Source of the DNA: Akkermansiaceae bacterium UBA956
Lineage (GTDB): Bacteria; Verrucomicrobiota; Verrucomicrobiia; Verrucomicrobiales; Akkermansiaceae
Assembly (NCBI GenBank): GCA_002293145.1
Contig: DBCO01000020.1
Span: 62,001 to 126,000, forward strand
Direction of reading: 5' to 3'
DNA: 64,000 nt
Shown: piece by piece, positions 1 to 7,733 of the stretch
Layout of the letters: every line of letters starts with the position of its first letter
Position numbering within the stretch: position 1 is the stretch's first letter
The notes under the pieces: model-generated
Seen by the model: the letters and a program-made list of their open reading frames with translations, nothing else
The model's database searches: none
What the model was told of the DNA's origin: nothing
Translations under genes and position numbers: made by a program

Positions 1-273
1 GTCATAGATCGCCAATCCAGCGGTGACAGAGCCACCGGGGGAATTGATGTAGATGTGGATGTCCTTTTTGGGATCCTGCATCTGGAGGAAAAGTAGCTGG
101 GCGATGACCGAGTTGGCCACGAAGTCATCGATGCCGGTGCCGATGAAAATAATCCGATCCTTGAGCAGACGGGAGTAGATATCGAACGAGCGCTCGCCGC
201 GGCCGTCGGACTCGACGACTACGGGGACATAGTAGCTATTTTTCGGGGCGATGGATTGGGGAAATGAGTTCAT
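1..273 (-). CDS. clpP: ATP-dependent Clp protease proteolytic subunit ClpP (partial, N-terminal 91 residues)
   Basis: The N-terminal part of the serine peptidase subunit of the cytoplasmic Clp protease, which degrades unfolded substrates delivered by ClpX or ClpA. The reading frame runs off the window at base 1, before the catalytic Ser-His-Asp residues. What is visible is typical of ClpP: an ESDGRGERSFDIYSRLL stretch, then IIFIGTGIDD and the handle-region motif YINSPGGSVTAGLAIYD. The ATG start (271-273) overlaps the stop of the upstream trigger-factor gene by ATGA, so translation is probably coupled. The tig-clpP order is a common bacterial arrangement. The partial nature is only due to the window edge. 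Confidence 0.95.
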   Translation of the reverse strand, partial: MNSFPQSIAPKNSYYVPVVVESDGRGERSFDIYSRLLKDRIIFIGTGIDDFVANSVIAQLLFLQMQDPKKDIHIYINSPGGSVTAGLAIYD

Positions 274-1607
274 GCGGATGGTGTGGCAGTTTCTTCGGTT
301 GACTCCGTTACAGAAGCGTGTTCCAGCAAGAAATCAAGTGCTTTGTTGATGAGAAGAGAATTGCGCACTCCGGGGATCTGGCCGTTGCGTTGCAGCGATT
401 TGATGAACTTGGAAGGATCTTCCTTGCGCTTTTGAGCGATGCCAAGGAGATGCTGCACGAGTTCGTTGTCGCTGACGACGATGTTTTCCTTCTCGGCGAT
501 TTCTTGGAGGATGAAGTTGGTCTTGATGTTGGTCTTGGCCTGAGCAGCTGCGGTATCGAGCAGGGCTTCGCGTTGGCTGGTGATTTCCTCATCGTCCATG
601 CCGGATTGAGCGGCGCTTTGTACGAGGGCATCAGCTTGGTTTTGCATCTCGGCCTGAAGCAGCGTTTCAGGGATTTCAAATTCCACGGCTTGATCGAAGT
701 GAGCGATCATTTGATTGATCTTCATGTCGTCGATTTCCTTCTGCTTGTTGGTCTTCATACCATCGGTGATGGCGGCCTTGAGGTCATCGATGGTTTTCTC
801 TGGACCCATGAGCTTTACGGCGAATTCGTCGTTGAGCTCCGGCAAGACTTGAGACTTAAGTTCCTTGATGGTGACGTGGAAGACGATGTCTTTTTCACGG
901 ATTGCTTCGAGCGGAAAATCCTCTGGGATGGTGATGGAGACGTCTTTATTTTCGCCGGCGTTGAGACCGACGAGTTGATCGGCGAAGCCGGGGAGAAAGG
1001 AATCATCCTGCATGCGTACCCAGAAGCCTTCTCGACCGCCGAGGTAGCCAGCGGGGCGACCGAGAGCCTCTTCGAGGGGCTTGCCATCGAGGGATGATGT
1101 GAAATCGATGACGCAGAAATCTTCCATCGCAGCACTGCGGTCTTCGATGTCGGTAAAATCAGCAAAACGTTGGCGCAGGCCATCGATTTGAGTGTTGAGT
1201 TCGTCCTCGGAAACTTCATTGGAGGGCACGGTGACGGCGATGCCTTTGTAATCTGGTAAAGTGATCTCGGGAGCCAGGGTCAATACAGCATCGAAGCAGA
1301 AGCCACCATCTGCGGTGAAGCTAAGATTGTTAGGATTGCCGAAATCGAGCACCTTGAGGTTCTCTCTTTTCAGCGATTCTTGCAGCGATTGATCGATCAG
1401 TCGGGATTCGATCTCCTCCTTGATATCTTTTTGGAAGCGTTTTTCGATGACCGCGAGAGGGGCTTTGCCGGGGCGAAAGCCGGGGATTTTGGCTTGCTTG
1501 GCGTAGGAGGTCAGAATCTTGCTTTTTTCGGCGTTGACGGTAGTGGAGGGAACCTCAACACGGAGAGTCGCGAGGCATTTTTCTTGGCGTTCGATGGTGA
1601 TATTCAT
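270..1607 (-). CDS. tig: Trigger factor
   Basis: Ribosome-associated chaperone and peptidyl-prolyl isomerase that binds nascent chains at the exit tunnel. The 445-residue protein (E. coli 432) starts with MNITIERQEK and carries the ribosome-docking signature GFRPGKAP at residues 43-50. A central FKBP-like domain follows (about 145-250, with a FLPGFADQLVGLNAGE segment), then a helical C-terminal chaperone domain. The frame is open further upstream to a TTG at 1670, but homology begins at the ATG at 1605-1607, and that TTG lies in a likely -35 box. No clear Shine-Dalgarno sequence precedes the ATG. Its last four bases overlap the clpP start, suggesting a tig-clpP operon. Confidence 0.96.
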   Translation of the reverse strand: MNITIERQEKCLATLRVEVPSTTVNAEKSKILTSYAKQAKIPGFRPGKAPLAVIEKRFQKDIKEEIESRLIDQSLQESLKRENLKVLDFGNPNNLSFTADGGFCFDAVLTLAPEITLPDYKGIAVTVPSNEVSEDELNTQIDGLRQRFADFTDIEDRSAAMEDFCVIDFTSSLDGKPLEEALGRPAGYLGGREGFWVRMQDDSFLPGFADQLVGLNAGENKDVSITIPEDFPLEAIREKDIVFHVTIKELKSQVLPELNDEFAVKLMGPEKTIDDLKAAITDGMKTNKQKEIDDMKINQMIAHFDQAVEFEIPETLLQAEMQNQADALVQSAAQSGMDDEEITSQREALLDTAAAQAKTNIKTNFILQEIAEKENIVVSDNELVQHLLGIAQKRKEDPSKFIKSLQRNGQIPGVRNSLLINKALDFLLEHASVTESTEETATPSA

Positions 1608-1640
1608 GAGGAAATGGTGTGCGTAGTGCGCTGGGGCGGG

Positions 1641-1670
1641 AAAGTAGGAGGGAAAAAGTGGATTTGTCAA
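1641..1670 (-). promoter_or_regulatory. Possible sigma70-type promoter of tig
   Basis: On the minus strand a perfect -35 hexamer TTGACA (1670-1665) is followed after 17-18 bases by CTACTT or TACTTT, a weak -10. It lies about 35 bases upstream of the tig ATG. The -10 match is poor, so this is only a candidate. Confidence 0.35.
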
Positions 1671-1720
1671 ATGAAAAGGGAAAGACTGGACAAGAGATGG
1701 GTGTAGAAGTCGTCGAGTGA

Positions 1721-1749
1721 AAAAAACCGCGCAATGGTGTGTTGCGCGG
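1721..1749 (-). terminator. Rho-independent terminator of the cytochrome c gene
   Basis: An 8-bp perfect GC-rich stem (CCGCGCAA, 1727-1734, with TTGCGCGG, 1742-1749) closes a 7-base loop. On the minus strand it is followed by a run of six T (1726-1721). It lies 29 bases past the cytochrome stop and separates that gene from tig. Confidence 0.85.
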
Positions 1750-1777
1750 TGTCTTTGGATGCTGAAGGAGCGAAAGT

Positions 1778-2248
1778 TTACTTCTTCTCAGCTGCTTTCT
1801 CTAATTCCTCGATTTTTGCCCGGGTCACTGGGCCAGTGGTGGCGGCATTGGCGGCGCGGTATTTTTTGACGTCTTCGACGGTAACTACAGAGGCGGTATT
1901 ACCGAAGGAATTACGCACATAGGTCATGACGCCTGCGAGTTTTTCGTCGTCGAGAGCTGCGCCGAGGGGTGCCATCATGCCGAGGTAGTCTTGAGTTTCT
2001 TTGGCGATGCCGTTGTGGAGCACCAGAGCAAGAACGCTAGGATCGCCGATAGTGATTTTGGAGCCGCCGAGAGCTGGGGCCATTTTCTTGGGGCCTGCAG
2101 CTACGCCAGCGCCGTCCATGCCGTGGCATGCTGCGCAGATCATGAAGGCGGCTTTGCCGGTTTCCATGAGCTTAGCCTTGGCTGCATCGTCAGCAAAGGA
2201 AATGGCGGGAGTCAGAAGGAGAGAGGTAAGTAGCGTCGCGTATTTCAT
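1778..2248 (-). CDS. Secreted single-haem cytochrome c
   Basis: A 156-residue class I c-type cytochrome, presumably an electron carrier in the periplasm. A Sec signal peptide occupies residues 1-19 (MKYATLLTSLLLTPAISFA). The haem-binding motif CAACH is at residues 38-42 and a likely axial methionine lies in YLGMMAPLG. After the cytochrome fold there is a charged C-terminal extension (VEDVKKY... to KAAEKK). I chose the ATG at 2246-2248 because it gives a proper signal peptide; the frame extends upstream to a TTG at 2308 that lies inside a likely -35 box. It is flanked by its own promoter candidate and terminator, so it is probably monocistronic. Similar small cytochromes accompany oxidases or PQQ dehydrogenases, but no partner lies nearby. 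Confidence 0.9.
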   Translation of the reverse strand: MKYATLLTSLLLTPAISFADDAAKAKLMETGKAAFMICAACHGMDGAGVAAGPKKMAPALGGSKITIGDPSVLALVLHNGIAKETQDYLGMMAPLGAALDDEKLAGVMTYVRNSFGNTASVVTVEDVKKYRAANAATTGPVTRAKIEELEKAAEKK

Positions 2249-2279
2249 GATGGTGGAGTGACTATTCAATGTCGACAGC

Positions 2280-2308
2280 AACCTAAACATGGTTACAGTC
2301 TTTGTCAA
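2280..2308 (-). promoter_or_regulatory. Possible promoter of the cytochrome c gene
   Basis: Minus-strand TTGACA (2308-2303), a 17-base spacer and TAGGTT (2285-2280), ending about 30 bases before the cytochrome ATG. The -35 is perfect but the -10 is weak. Confidence 0.35.
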
Positions 2309-2345
2309 CTTGGCAAAATGCCGGCGGGGGAAGTTTTTCTAGGAC

Positions 2346-2837
2346 TTAGGATTTTGGCTCAGAGGTGAGTGACTCGAACACGGGGCGGGGGACGTAGCGG
2401 CGGACGATGTCTTCCCAACCAGTAGGGCCGATGAGGCTTTTGATCATCGATGACGAGAGCTCTGCGATATCACGAGGGGGCATGAGAAAAACCGTATCGA
2501 TCTCGGGCGCCATGTCGGAGTTAATGTGGCGCATCACGCGCTCGTATTCGTAGTCGTGCGGGGAGCGAATGCCGCGGAGGATGAAGTTGGCGTGCATGCG
2601 TTTGGCGTAGTCGACCAAATAGCGGTTGTCAAAGTGGGCGATGGTGAGTCGTTCGCAGGATGCGGTGGAGGAGCGAAGGAAATCGATGCGTTGCTCGACG
2701 GAGAAACTGTAGGATTTCTGCGGGTTGTTGCCGATGGCGACGATGAGGCGATCGAAGAGTTCGAGACCGCGCTGGATCATCCAGAGGTGGCCATTAGTGG
2801 GTGGATCGAAAGAACCAGCGTAAACTGCGGTGCGCAT
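2346..2837 (-). CDS. coaD: Pantetheine-phosphate adenylyltransferase (CoaD)
   Basis: Cytoplasmic enzyme of coenzyme A synthesis that joins ATP and 4'-phosphopantetheine to give dephospho-CoA. The 163-residue length matches the family. The nucleotidyltransferase signature GSFDPPTNGH is at residues 8-17, followed by LRGIRSPHDYEYE and the conserved TVFLMPP ... ELSSSMIK region (the ISSS motif of the family). The frame is open to 2981, but homology starts at the ATG at 2835-2837. It diverges from the SpoIIM operon, and nothing else of CoA synthesis lies nearby. Confidence 0.96.
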   Translation of the reverse strand: MRTAVYAGSFDPPTNGHLWMIQRGLELFDRLIVAIGNNPQKSYSFSVEQRIDFLRSSTASCERLTIAHFDNRYLVDYAKRMHANFILRGIRSPHDYEYERVMRHINSDMAPEIDTVFLMPPRDIAELSSSMIKSLIGPTGWEDIVRRYVPRPVFESLTSEPKS

Positions 2838-3110
2838 AGGAGGATCATAGAGGTTTTCTGTCGAATGGTCAATGCAGAAGCTGAGGATCGATTTCTGACC
2901 GTAAAAACGCATAAGGTGGAAAAAGGGCAAGGCCTTGAGTGCGGAAGCTTGCGTTTTGTGGGAGGTGGCTGTGGGTAACAAGATTTCATGACTGGCAAGA
3001 TAGGTAATCGATGGGGCATGGCACTTTGCTGCGTTTTTTCGCTTTTTGCATCGACGCGGTGGCTGGGTTATGATGAATTGTGGAGCAGCAAGGAAAATGT
3101 TAGATTGCGT

Positions 3111-4130
3111 ATGTCGTCGGGAAATTTTGGCAACAATTTTGAAAAAAAGAATGCGCCTCGTTGGTGTGAGACTGACGTGGTGATGACGGCTTTAGAGCAG
3201 AAAAATGACAACGGCTTGGTGAAAGAATTTCCGCGAATGTTTCGGCAGCTGTGCTCGGACTTGGCATTGGCGAATCATCGGATGCATGAGATGCGGGTGG
3301 TGAATCGGCTGAATGAAGCGGTGATTCGCGGTTACAAATTGTTATATCGAGGACGGCGCTCTGGTCTGGAGGGTGTGGTTCGTTTTGCGGTTGAGACATT
3401 CCCTCAGACTGTCCGTGCGGAGTGGCGTTTGTTCTGGCTGAGCAATGCATTTTTTTGGGTGCCATTTTTTGCGATGTTTTTCTCTGTGTGGGCGGATGTC
3501 ACATGGGTGCAGAGTGTGATGGGGCAGGATGGAATGAGCTCGATGGAGCAAATGTATGGCGGTGACTCTCAATCTCAGGTGGTGCACTTGCGCTCGGAGT
3601 TTGGTTCGAACTTCATGATGTTTGCGCATTACATTCAAAATAATGTGGGAATTGATTTTCAGTTATTTGCGGGTGGTGTTTTAGCGGGGCTAGGGACGAT
3701 TTTTTTCTTGGTGGCAAATGGTGTGATGATTGGTGCTGCGGCGGGTTATGTGCAGTATGCGTGCAATCCGACATCGTTTTGGACCTTTGTGAGTGGGCAC
3801 TCGTCATTTGAGATGTTGGGAATGTGTGTGGTGGGAATGGCTGGCTTGCGGATGGGCTTAGGAATCTTGAATCCTGGTCGATTGCCACGCACACGAGCAC
3901 TTCGGGAATCCACGGCAAAGGCTTTGCCATTGCTTTACGGTGGAGCGGTGATGACGGCTCTGGCGGCGGTGGTGGAGGGATTCTGGTCGGCGCAGGATTT
4001 ACCACACAATTTGAAATATGGGGTCGGTATTTTCTTTTGGGTTTTGCATGTGGTTTATTTTCTCTATGTGGGCCGGGCTGGGGTACGCCATACTGCTCGC
4101 AATCGAGTATCAGAGGAGGTGCGCGGGTGA
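3111..4130 (+). CDS. SpoIIM-like (stage II sporulation protein M / DUF95) membrane protein
   Basis: A 339-residue integral membrane protein of the SpoIIM/DUF95 family. It has a hydrophilic N-terminal region (family-type FEKKNAPRW near residue 13) and then about six hydrophobic segments (for example WLSNAFFWVPFFAMFFSVW, FLVANGVMIGAAAGY, GVGIFFWVLHVVYFLYV). The HSSFEMLGM segment is typical of the family. In non-sporulating bacteria the role is unknown; it recurrently sits with MoxR and DUF58 genes, as here. I chose the ATG at 3111 because the frame upstream (open to 2988) shows no family similarity. Its stop overlaps the next gene's GTG start. It is the first gene of a five-gene operon; the RDD gene often found in front of it is absent. 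Confidence 0.85.
   Translation: MSSGNFGNNFEKKNAPRWCETDVVMTALEQKNDNGLVKEFPRMFRQLCSDLALANHRMHEMRVVNRLNEAVIRGYKLLYRGRRSGLEGVVRFAVETFPQTVRAEWRLFWLSNAFFWVPFFAMFFSVWADVTWVQSVMGQDGMSSMEQMYGGDSQSQVVHLRSEFGSNFMMFAHYIQNNVGIDFQLFAGGVLAGLGTIFFLVANGVMIGAAAGYVQYACNPTSFWTFVSGHSSFEMLGMCVVGMAGLRMGLGILNPGRLPRTRALRESTAKALPLLYGGAVMTALAAVVEGFWSAQDLPHNLKYGVGIFFWVLHVVYFLYVGRAGVRHTARNRVSEEVRG
4112..4120 (+). promoter_or_regulatory. Strong ribosome binding site fixing a GTG start
   Basis: AGAGGAGGT lies 6 bases before the GTG at 4127. It is the best Shine-Dalgarno match I noticed in the window. It fixes the start of the second operon gene inside the end of the first, although the frame is open far upstream (to 3824). 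Confidence 0.8.
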
Positions 4131-5608
4131 AATTGGAAGATGTGACATTGGAGATCCGTCCGCGCTCAGACTGGGAGGCGGTGGACGCGGGCTTAGCGAT
4201 GGCACGACGTGATTTTTGGCGCAGTTGGACTGCCTGGTGGATGGCGGTCTGGCCGGTGTTACTTTTTATCTATCCATTGCGTGATCAGCCAGGTTGGTGG
4301 GTGGTGATTTTTTTTTGGTGGAAACTGACCGGCTGTCGGATGGTGGTGTTTCAGTTGAGTCGAAAGTTGTTTGGCGTGAACCCTCGCTGGTCTGCACTGT
4401 GGCGAGAGTCGATGCGTGCATGGACAAGGAGATTTTGGTATCGGATGCTTCTAGCTAGATTCTCTCCTTGGAAATTGATGGCGATGGTGGTGGAAGATTT
4501 GGAGGGACTTCGAGGCTCGAAATATCGCACACGCATGGCGATGGTAACGCGGCGAGGTGAAGGAATGTGTATGTTTCTCACGTTGGCATCGGCCAGTGCT
4601 GTGGTGTGGCTGGGTGCTTGTTTGTTGGTTTTTGGCATATTGTTTTTGCCGCGTGGGATGGAGGAGCCGTGGACGGAAGTGTTAGAGATGCAGGATTTTT
4701 TCGTGCAGGCTAAGTATCATTGGTTGATGGTGGGGGCCTTGGTGTTGGCAGCATCGTGGGTGGATGTTTTCATTACAGCGGCAGGTTTTGGTCTCTATGT
4801 GAATAGTCGAACTTGGGTAGAAGGCTGGGATGTAGAATTGGCATTCAAGCGTATGGCGAATCGCATCCGTGGAATGATAGGGATTTTTTTGTTTGGGGGC
4901 TTTTTGGTGTTGATGTCTCCAGCGCACGCGCTTGATCAATCAGCGAATGAGTTCATTAGAGACCTAAAAAGCAGCAATGAGTTTGAGGTTAACAATGAAA
5001 AACGCAAGGATCCGAAGGAAGAGATCGATCAAATAAAGAAGCACGAGGACTTTAAGGTCCATAAGGAAAAGTATAAGGAGCCGAAGGTTAGCTCCTTTTC
5101 TGGGCCTGCTCCGATGGGTGGCTTGGTGGAAGTTTTTACAGCGATGGGCTATGTGTTGCTGGCAATCTTACTTTTTGTTTTGTTAGGCGGAATTGTGTGG
5201 TTGATCATGCGCGCGCGCGCTTTGCGTGATAGTAGTTCGGTGAATGTAGTGAGCGAAAAAGCGCGGGTGGTCATGGGGCTGGACGTGACTGCGGAATCAC
5301 TACCAGATGATCTGATGAGTGTGGCGCGGCGTTTCTGGAGTGCTGGTGAAAACTTGCAGGCTATGAGCTTGTTGTATCGTGGTGCGCTATCATGGTGGAT
5401 TGATCGAGCTGGTGTAGACATTGTCGAATCCGATACGGAGGGTGATTGTCTACAACGTGTGGAAAATTCAGCAAGAAGCGAAGCTGGGTATTTTCAGAAT
5501 CTCACCGAATTGTGGATGAAGACGGCATACAACATGGATGCACCAGTCGATGCTGTGTGGGATGAGTTGTGCCGGAAATGGCCATATGGGGAGAGGAGAG
5601 GAGCATGA
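4127..5608 (+). CDS. Membrane protein with C-terminal DUF4129-like domain
   Basis: A 493-residue membrane protein, second gene of the MoxR operon. The N-terminal half has several hydrophobic segments (about residues 35-65, 150-175, 195-225, 245-265). A signal-like MSPAHA precedes a highly charged linker (about 275-325), then a single membrane span (about 337-362) and a soluble C-terminal domain. The latter contains LYRGALSWWIDRAGVDIV followed by ESDTEGDCLQRVE, which matches the DUF4129 pattern (a compact helical domain often fused to transglutaminases). No transglutaminase catalytic triad is seen. The GTG start overlaps the previous stop (GTGA) behind a strong Shine-Dalgarno. The stop overlaps the next ATG. 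Function is unknown; an envelope partner of the MoxR ATPase is inferred from context. Confidence 0.75.
   Translation: MKLEDVTLEIRPRSDWEAVDAGLAMARRDFWRSWTAWWMAVWPVLLFIYPLRDQPGWWVVIFFWWKLTGCRMVVFQLSRKLFGVNPRWSALWRESMRAWTRRFWYRMLLARFSPWKLMAMVVEDLEGLRGSKYRTRMAMVTRRGEGMCMFLTLASASAVVWLGACLLVFGILFLPRGMEEPWTEVLEMQDFFVQAKYHWLMVGALVLAASWVDVFITAAGFGLYVNSRTWVEGWDVELAFKRMANRIRGMIGIFLFGGFLVLMSPAHALDQSANEFIRDLKSSNEFEVNNEKRKDPKEEIDQIKKHEDFKVHKEKYKEPKVSSFSGPAPMGGLVEVFTAMGYVLLAILLFVLLGGIVWLIMRARALRDSSSVNVVSEKARVVMGLDVTAESLPDDLMSVARRFWSAGENLQAMSLLYRGALSWWIDRAGVDIVESDTEGDCLQRVENSARSEAGYFQNLTELWMKTAYNMDAPVDAVWDELCRKWPYGERRGA
4975..5086 (+). repeat. Imperfect internal duplication in the charged linker
   Basis: Two copies of a Lys/Glu-rich unit, NEFEVNNEKRKDPKEE and EDFKVHKEKYKEPK, are encoded about 69 bases apart. 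They lie in the linker between the membrane spans of the DUF4129-like protein. Copies are similar at the protein level and diverged in DNA. Confidence 0.5.
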
Positions 5609-6699
5609 GTAAGCGCTTGAGATTACTTTGGGTGTTGATGTTCCTGTTTTCCGGCTGCCAAGATTATGTGGAGAAGGAGCGCGAGACTGGCTACAAGGGG
5701 AAAGCGCGAGTGAACCCTTTTCTGGCGTTTGAGCGTTTTGTGGAAATTGATACAGGGCAGTCCCTAGAAATGCGTGTGCACTGGCAGGAGATGGATGATG
5801 ATGCTGCGCTGATCATTCTTCCCGCGACGATGTTGACATCGAAGGAGTATGTAAAGCAATTGCAAAGCTGGGTGGCTGGTGGGGGGCATGCAGTTTTCAT
5901 CATTGATCATGCTGAAATGCGAGCAAATGAGTGGAGCGAGTCCATGATCGACGCGGAGGTGCCAGAGGTAGTGAAGGAGCTATGCGCGGCTGTGGGCATG
6001 ACGCTGGATGAATCGGCTCAAGCGAATAAGTATCAAAATCTGAAGCTTGGTGATGAGGAATATCGGGTGAATCTCATGTCATCATACCGCTTAGCGTATG
6101 ACGGGGATTCAGAGTTGCCGTTAGCGACGGCGGACTGGGGTGATGGGGCTGTGACATTTTTGGTAGATGGAAACTTGATGCGCAATCGCACGATTGACCA
6201 GGAACAACACATTGAAGTAGTCGCGCATTTGTTAGGTGTCAGACGCCAGGGCGAGATCGTATTGATGCGTGGAGTGGGCATTTCTTTTTTTGGCATGCTG
6301 TGGGAAAAAGGTTGGATGGTGGTAGTGGGTGCGATGACCTTGGTGGTGTTTTGGCTTTTAGGACATATGCAGCGATTTGGCCCTCTTGAGAATGATGATG
6401 AGGACACGCAGATGCGTGCGTATGATCATCATCTCGAAATGATTGGAGATTTTCACTGGCGCTTGGATCGAGCTCGCAGCTTGCTGGAACCATTGCGTAA
6501 GGAGGCTCAAGAGCTTTGTCATCATTGGCAGATGAAAACGGGACGCATCGATGAAGGATTGTTCGAGGTGATGGCGATGCAAACGAATATTCCTGTCGAG
6601 CGTGTGCAGCGTGCGATGAGTGAATGGAAGATCAAAGATTCGCTGACCTTTACCAACACGGTTGCTGATTTACAATTGATAAGAAAAGCATTTATATGA
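5605..6699 (+). CDS. DUF4350-domain lipoprotein
   Basis: A 364-residue envelope protein, third gene of the MoxR operon. The start overlaps the previous stop as ATGA and follows GAGAGGAGAGGAG. A lipoprotein signal ends at Cys18 (lipobox FSGC). The extracytoplasmic part has the DUF4350 features: an NPFLAFERF segment, then a Rossmann-like ALIILPATMLTSKEYVKQLQSWVAGGGHAVFI. DUF4350 is related to the glutamine-amidotransferase-like part of ABC accessory proteins, but no catalytic residues are evident. A single hydrophobic span (about residues 236-256) separates it from a helical cytoplasmic tail of about 110 residues that could contact the MoxR ATPase. Having both a lipobox and an internal span is unusual and may mean that the first hydrophobic stretch is a membrane anchor. 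Confidence 0.8.
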   Translation: MSKRLRLLWVLMFLFSGCQDYVEKERETGYKGKARVNPFLAFERFVEIDTGQSLEMRVHWQEMDDDAALIILPATMLTSKEYVKQLQSWVAGGGHAVFIIDHAEMRANEWSESMIDAEVPEVVKELCAAVGMTLDESAQANKYQNLKLGDEEYRVNLMSSYRLAYDGDSELPLATADWGDGAVTFLVDGNLMRNRTIDQEQHIEVVAHLLGVRRQGEIVLMRGVGISFFGMLWEKGWMVVVGAMTLVVFWLLGHMQRFGPLENDDEDTQMRAYDHHLEMIGDFHWRLDRARSLLEPLRKEAQELCHHWQMKTGRIDEGLFEVMAMQTNIPVERVQRAMSEWKIKDSLTFTNTVADLQLIRKAFI

Positions 6700-7733
6700 T
6701 GGAACAAGATATGACGGAAGAAAGTATGAATTCAGATGATTTGGCAACAGCATCAACTCTGCCACCGCAGGTAGCTCAGGCATCGCATGCTACGCTGGTT
6801 TTTCAAGCCATACGCGCAGAATTGCGTAAGGTTTTTCTGGGGCAAGATGAGGTGGCTGGGCAGGTTCTGGCGGCGCTCTTGGCAGGTGGTCATATTTTAT
6901 TGGAAGGCAAACCAGGTTTGGGAAAAACGCATCTGGTTTTAGCATTGGCGAAGACTTTTGGAGGAGCCTTTGGGCGGATTCAGTTTACGCCCGATTTGAT
7001 GCCTTCTGACGTGACAGGTTTCCGTCTATACGACATGAAAAGTCAATCGTTTGAATTGCGTAAAGGTCCAGTGTTTACCAATCTTTTGCTGGCCGATGAA
7101 ATCAATCGTGCTCCAGCAAAAACGCAGGCCTCGTTGTTGGAGGTGATGCAAGAGCGTCAGGTAACGATCGATGGCGAATCGATTTCACTAAGTGCGCCAT
7201 TCATGACGTTGGCCACGCAAAATCCTGTGGAACATGAGGGAACGTATCCCTTGCCCGAAGCGCAGTTGGATCGCTTTTTGATGAAAATCCTGATCGACTA
7301 TCCGGGCTTGCAAGATGAAGCACAAATTGTTGCGATGGCGGCAGGCACACAGCAGTCTGCCTCTCTGGCTTCTCTGCGAGTAGTTTGCTCGGTGGATGAC
7401 ATTGTGCGTGCACAGGAGCAAACGGCGCAAGTACAAGCTGTGCCAGAAGTTGTGAACTACTGTGTGGCACTGGTGCGGGCGACGCGCGAATCCCGTGCTG
7501 TTTCGTTAGGTGCAGGGACACGTGGAGCGATCAGTTTGCTTCGTGTAGGTAAAGCCATTGCGCTGATGCATGGCCGAAACTATGTGGTGCCCGACGACAT
7601 CAAAGCGGTCTCTTTGCCGGTGTTGCGCCATCGTGTTCAATTGACTCCTGAGGTGGCAATTACAGGCCAAGAAGTGGATGAGATTTTGCGAGGTATCATC
7701 GAATCGGTTCCAGCCCCGCGGATGCAAGCATGA
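6696..7733 (+). CDS. MoxR-family AAA+ ATPase
   Basis: A 345-residue cytoplasmic AAA+ ATPase of the MoxR group, proposed chaperones that act with vWA/DUF58 proteins on envelope or metalloenzyme complexes. Visible motifs: Walker A GKPGLGKT (71-78), Walker B LLLADE (130-135), sensor 1 LATQNP (172-177), arginine finger in LDRF (R193) and the C-terminal lid. The start ATG at 6696 overlaps the stop of the DUF4350 gene, and its own stop overlaps the DUF58 start. This strict coupling with the DUF58 gene is the usual hallmark of the MoxR-DUF58 pair. Confidence 0.95.
   Translation: MMEQDMTEESMNSDDLATASTLPPQVAQASHATLVFQAIRAELRKVFLGQDEVAGQVLAALLAGGHILLEGKPGLGKTHLVLALAKTFGGAFGRIQFTPDLMPSDVTGFRLYDMKSQSFELRKGPVFTNLLLADEINRAPAKTQASLLEVMQERQVTIDGESISLSAPFMTLATQNPVEHEGTYPLPEAQLDRFLMKILIDYPGLQDEAQIVAMAAGTQQSASLASLRVVCSVDDIVRAQEQTAQVQAVPEVVNYCVALVRATRESRAVSLGAGTRGAISLLRVGKAIALMHGRNYVVPDDIKAVSLPVLRHRVQLTPEVAITGQEVDEILRGIIESVPAPRMQA

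Noticed and set aside
318..1097. A 259-codon plus-strand open frame across the trigger factor gene
   Set aside because: It is the antisense shadow of tig; the protein it encodes has no recognisable domains, while the opposite frame is a clear trigger factor.
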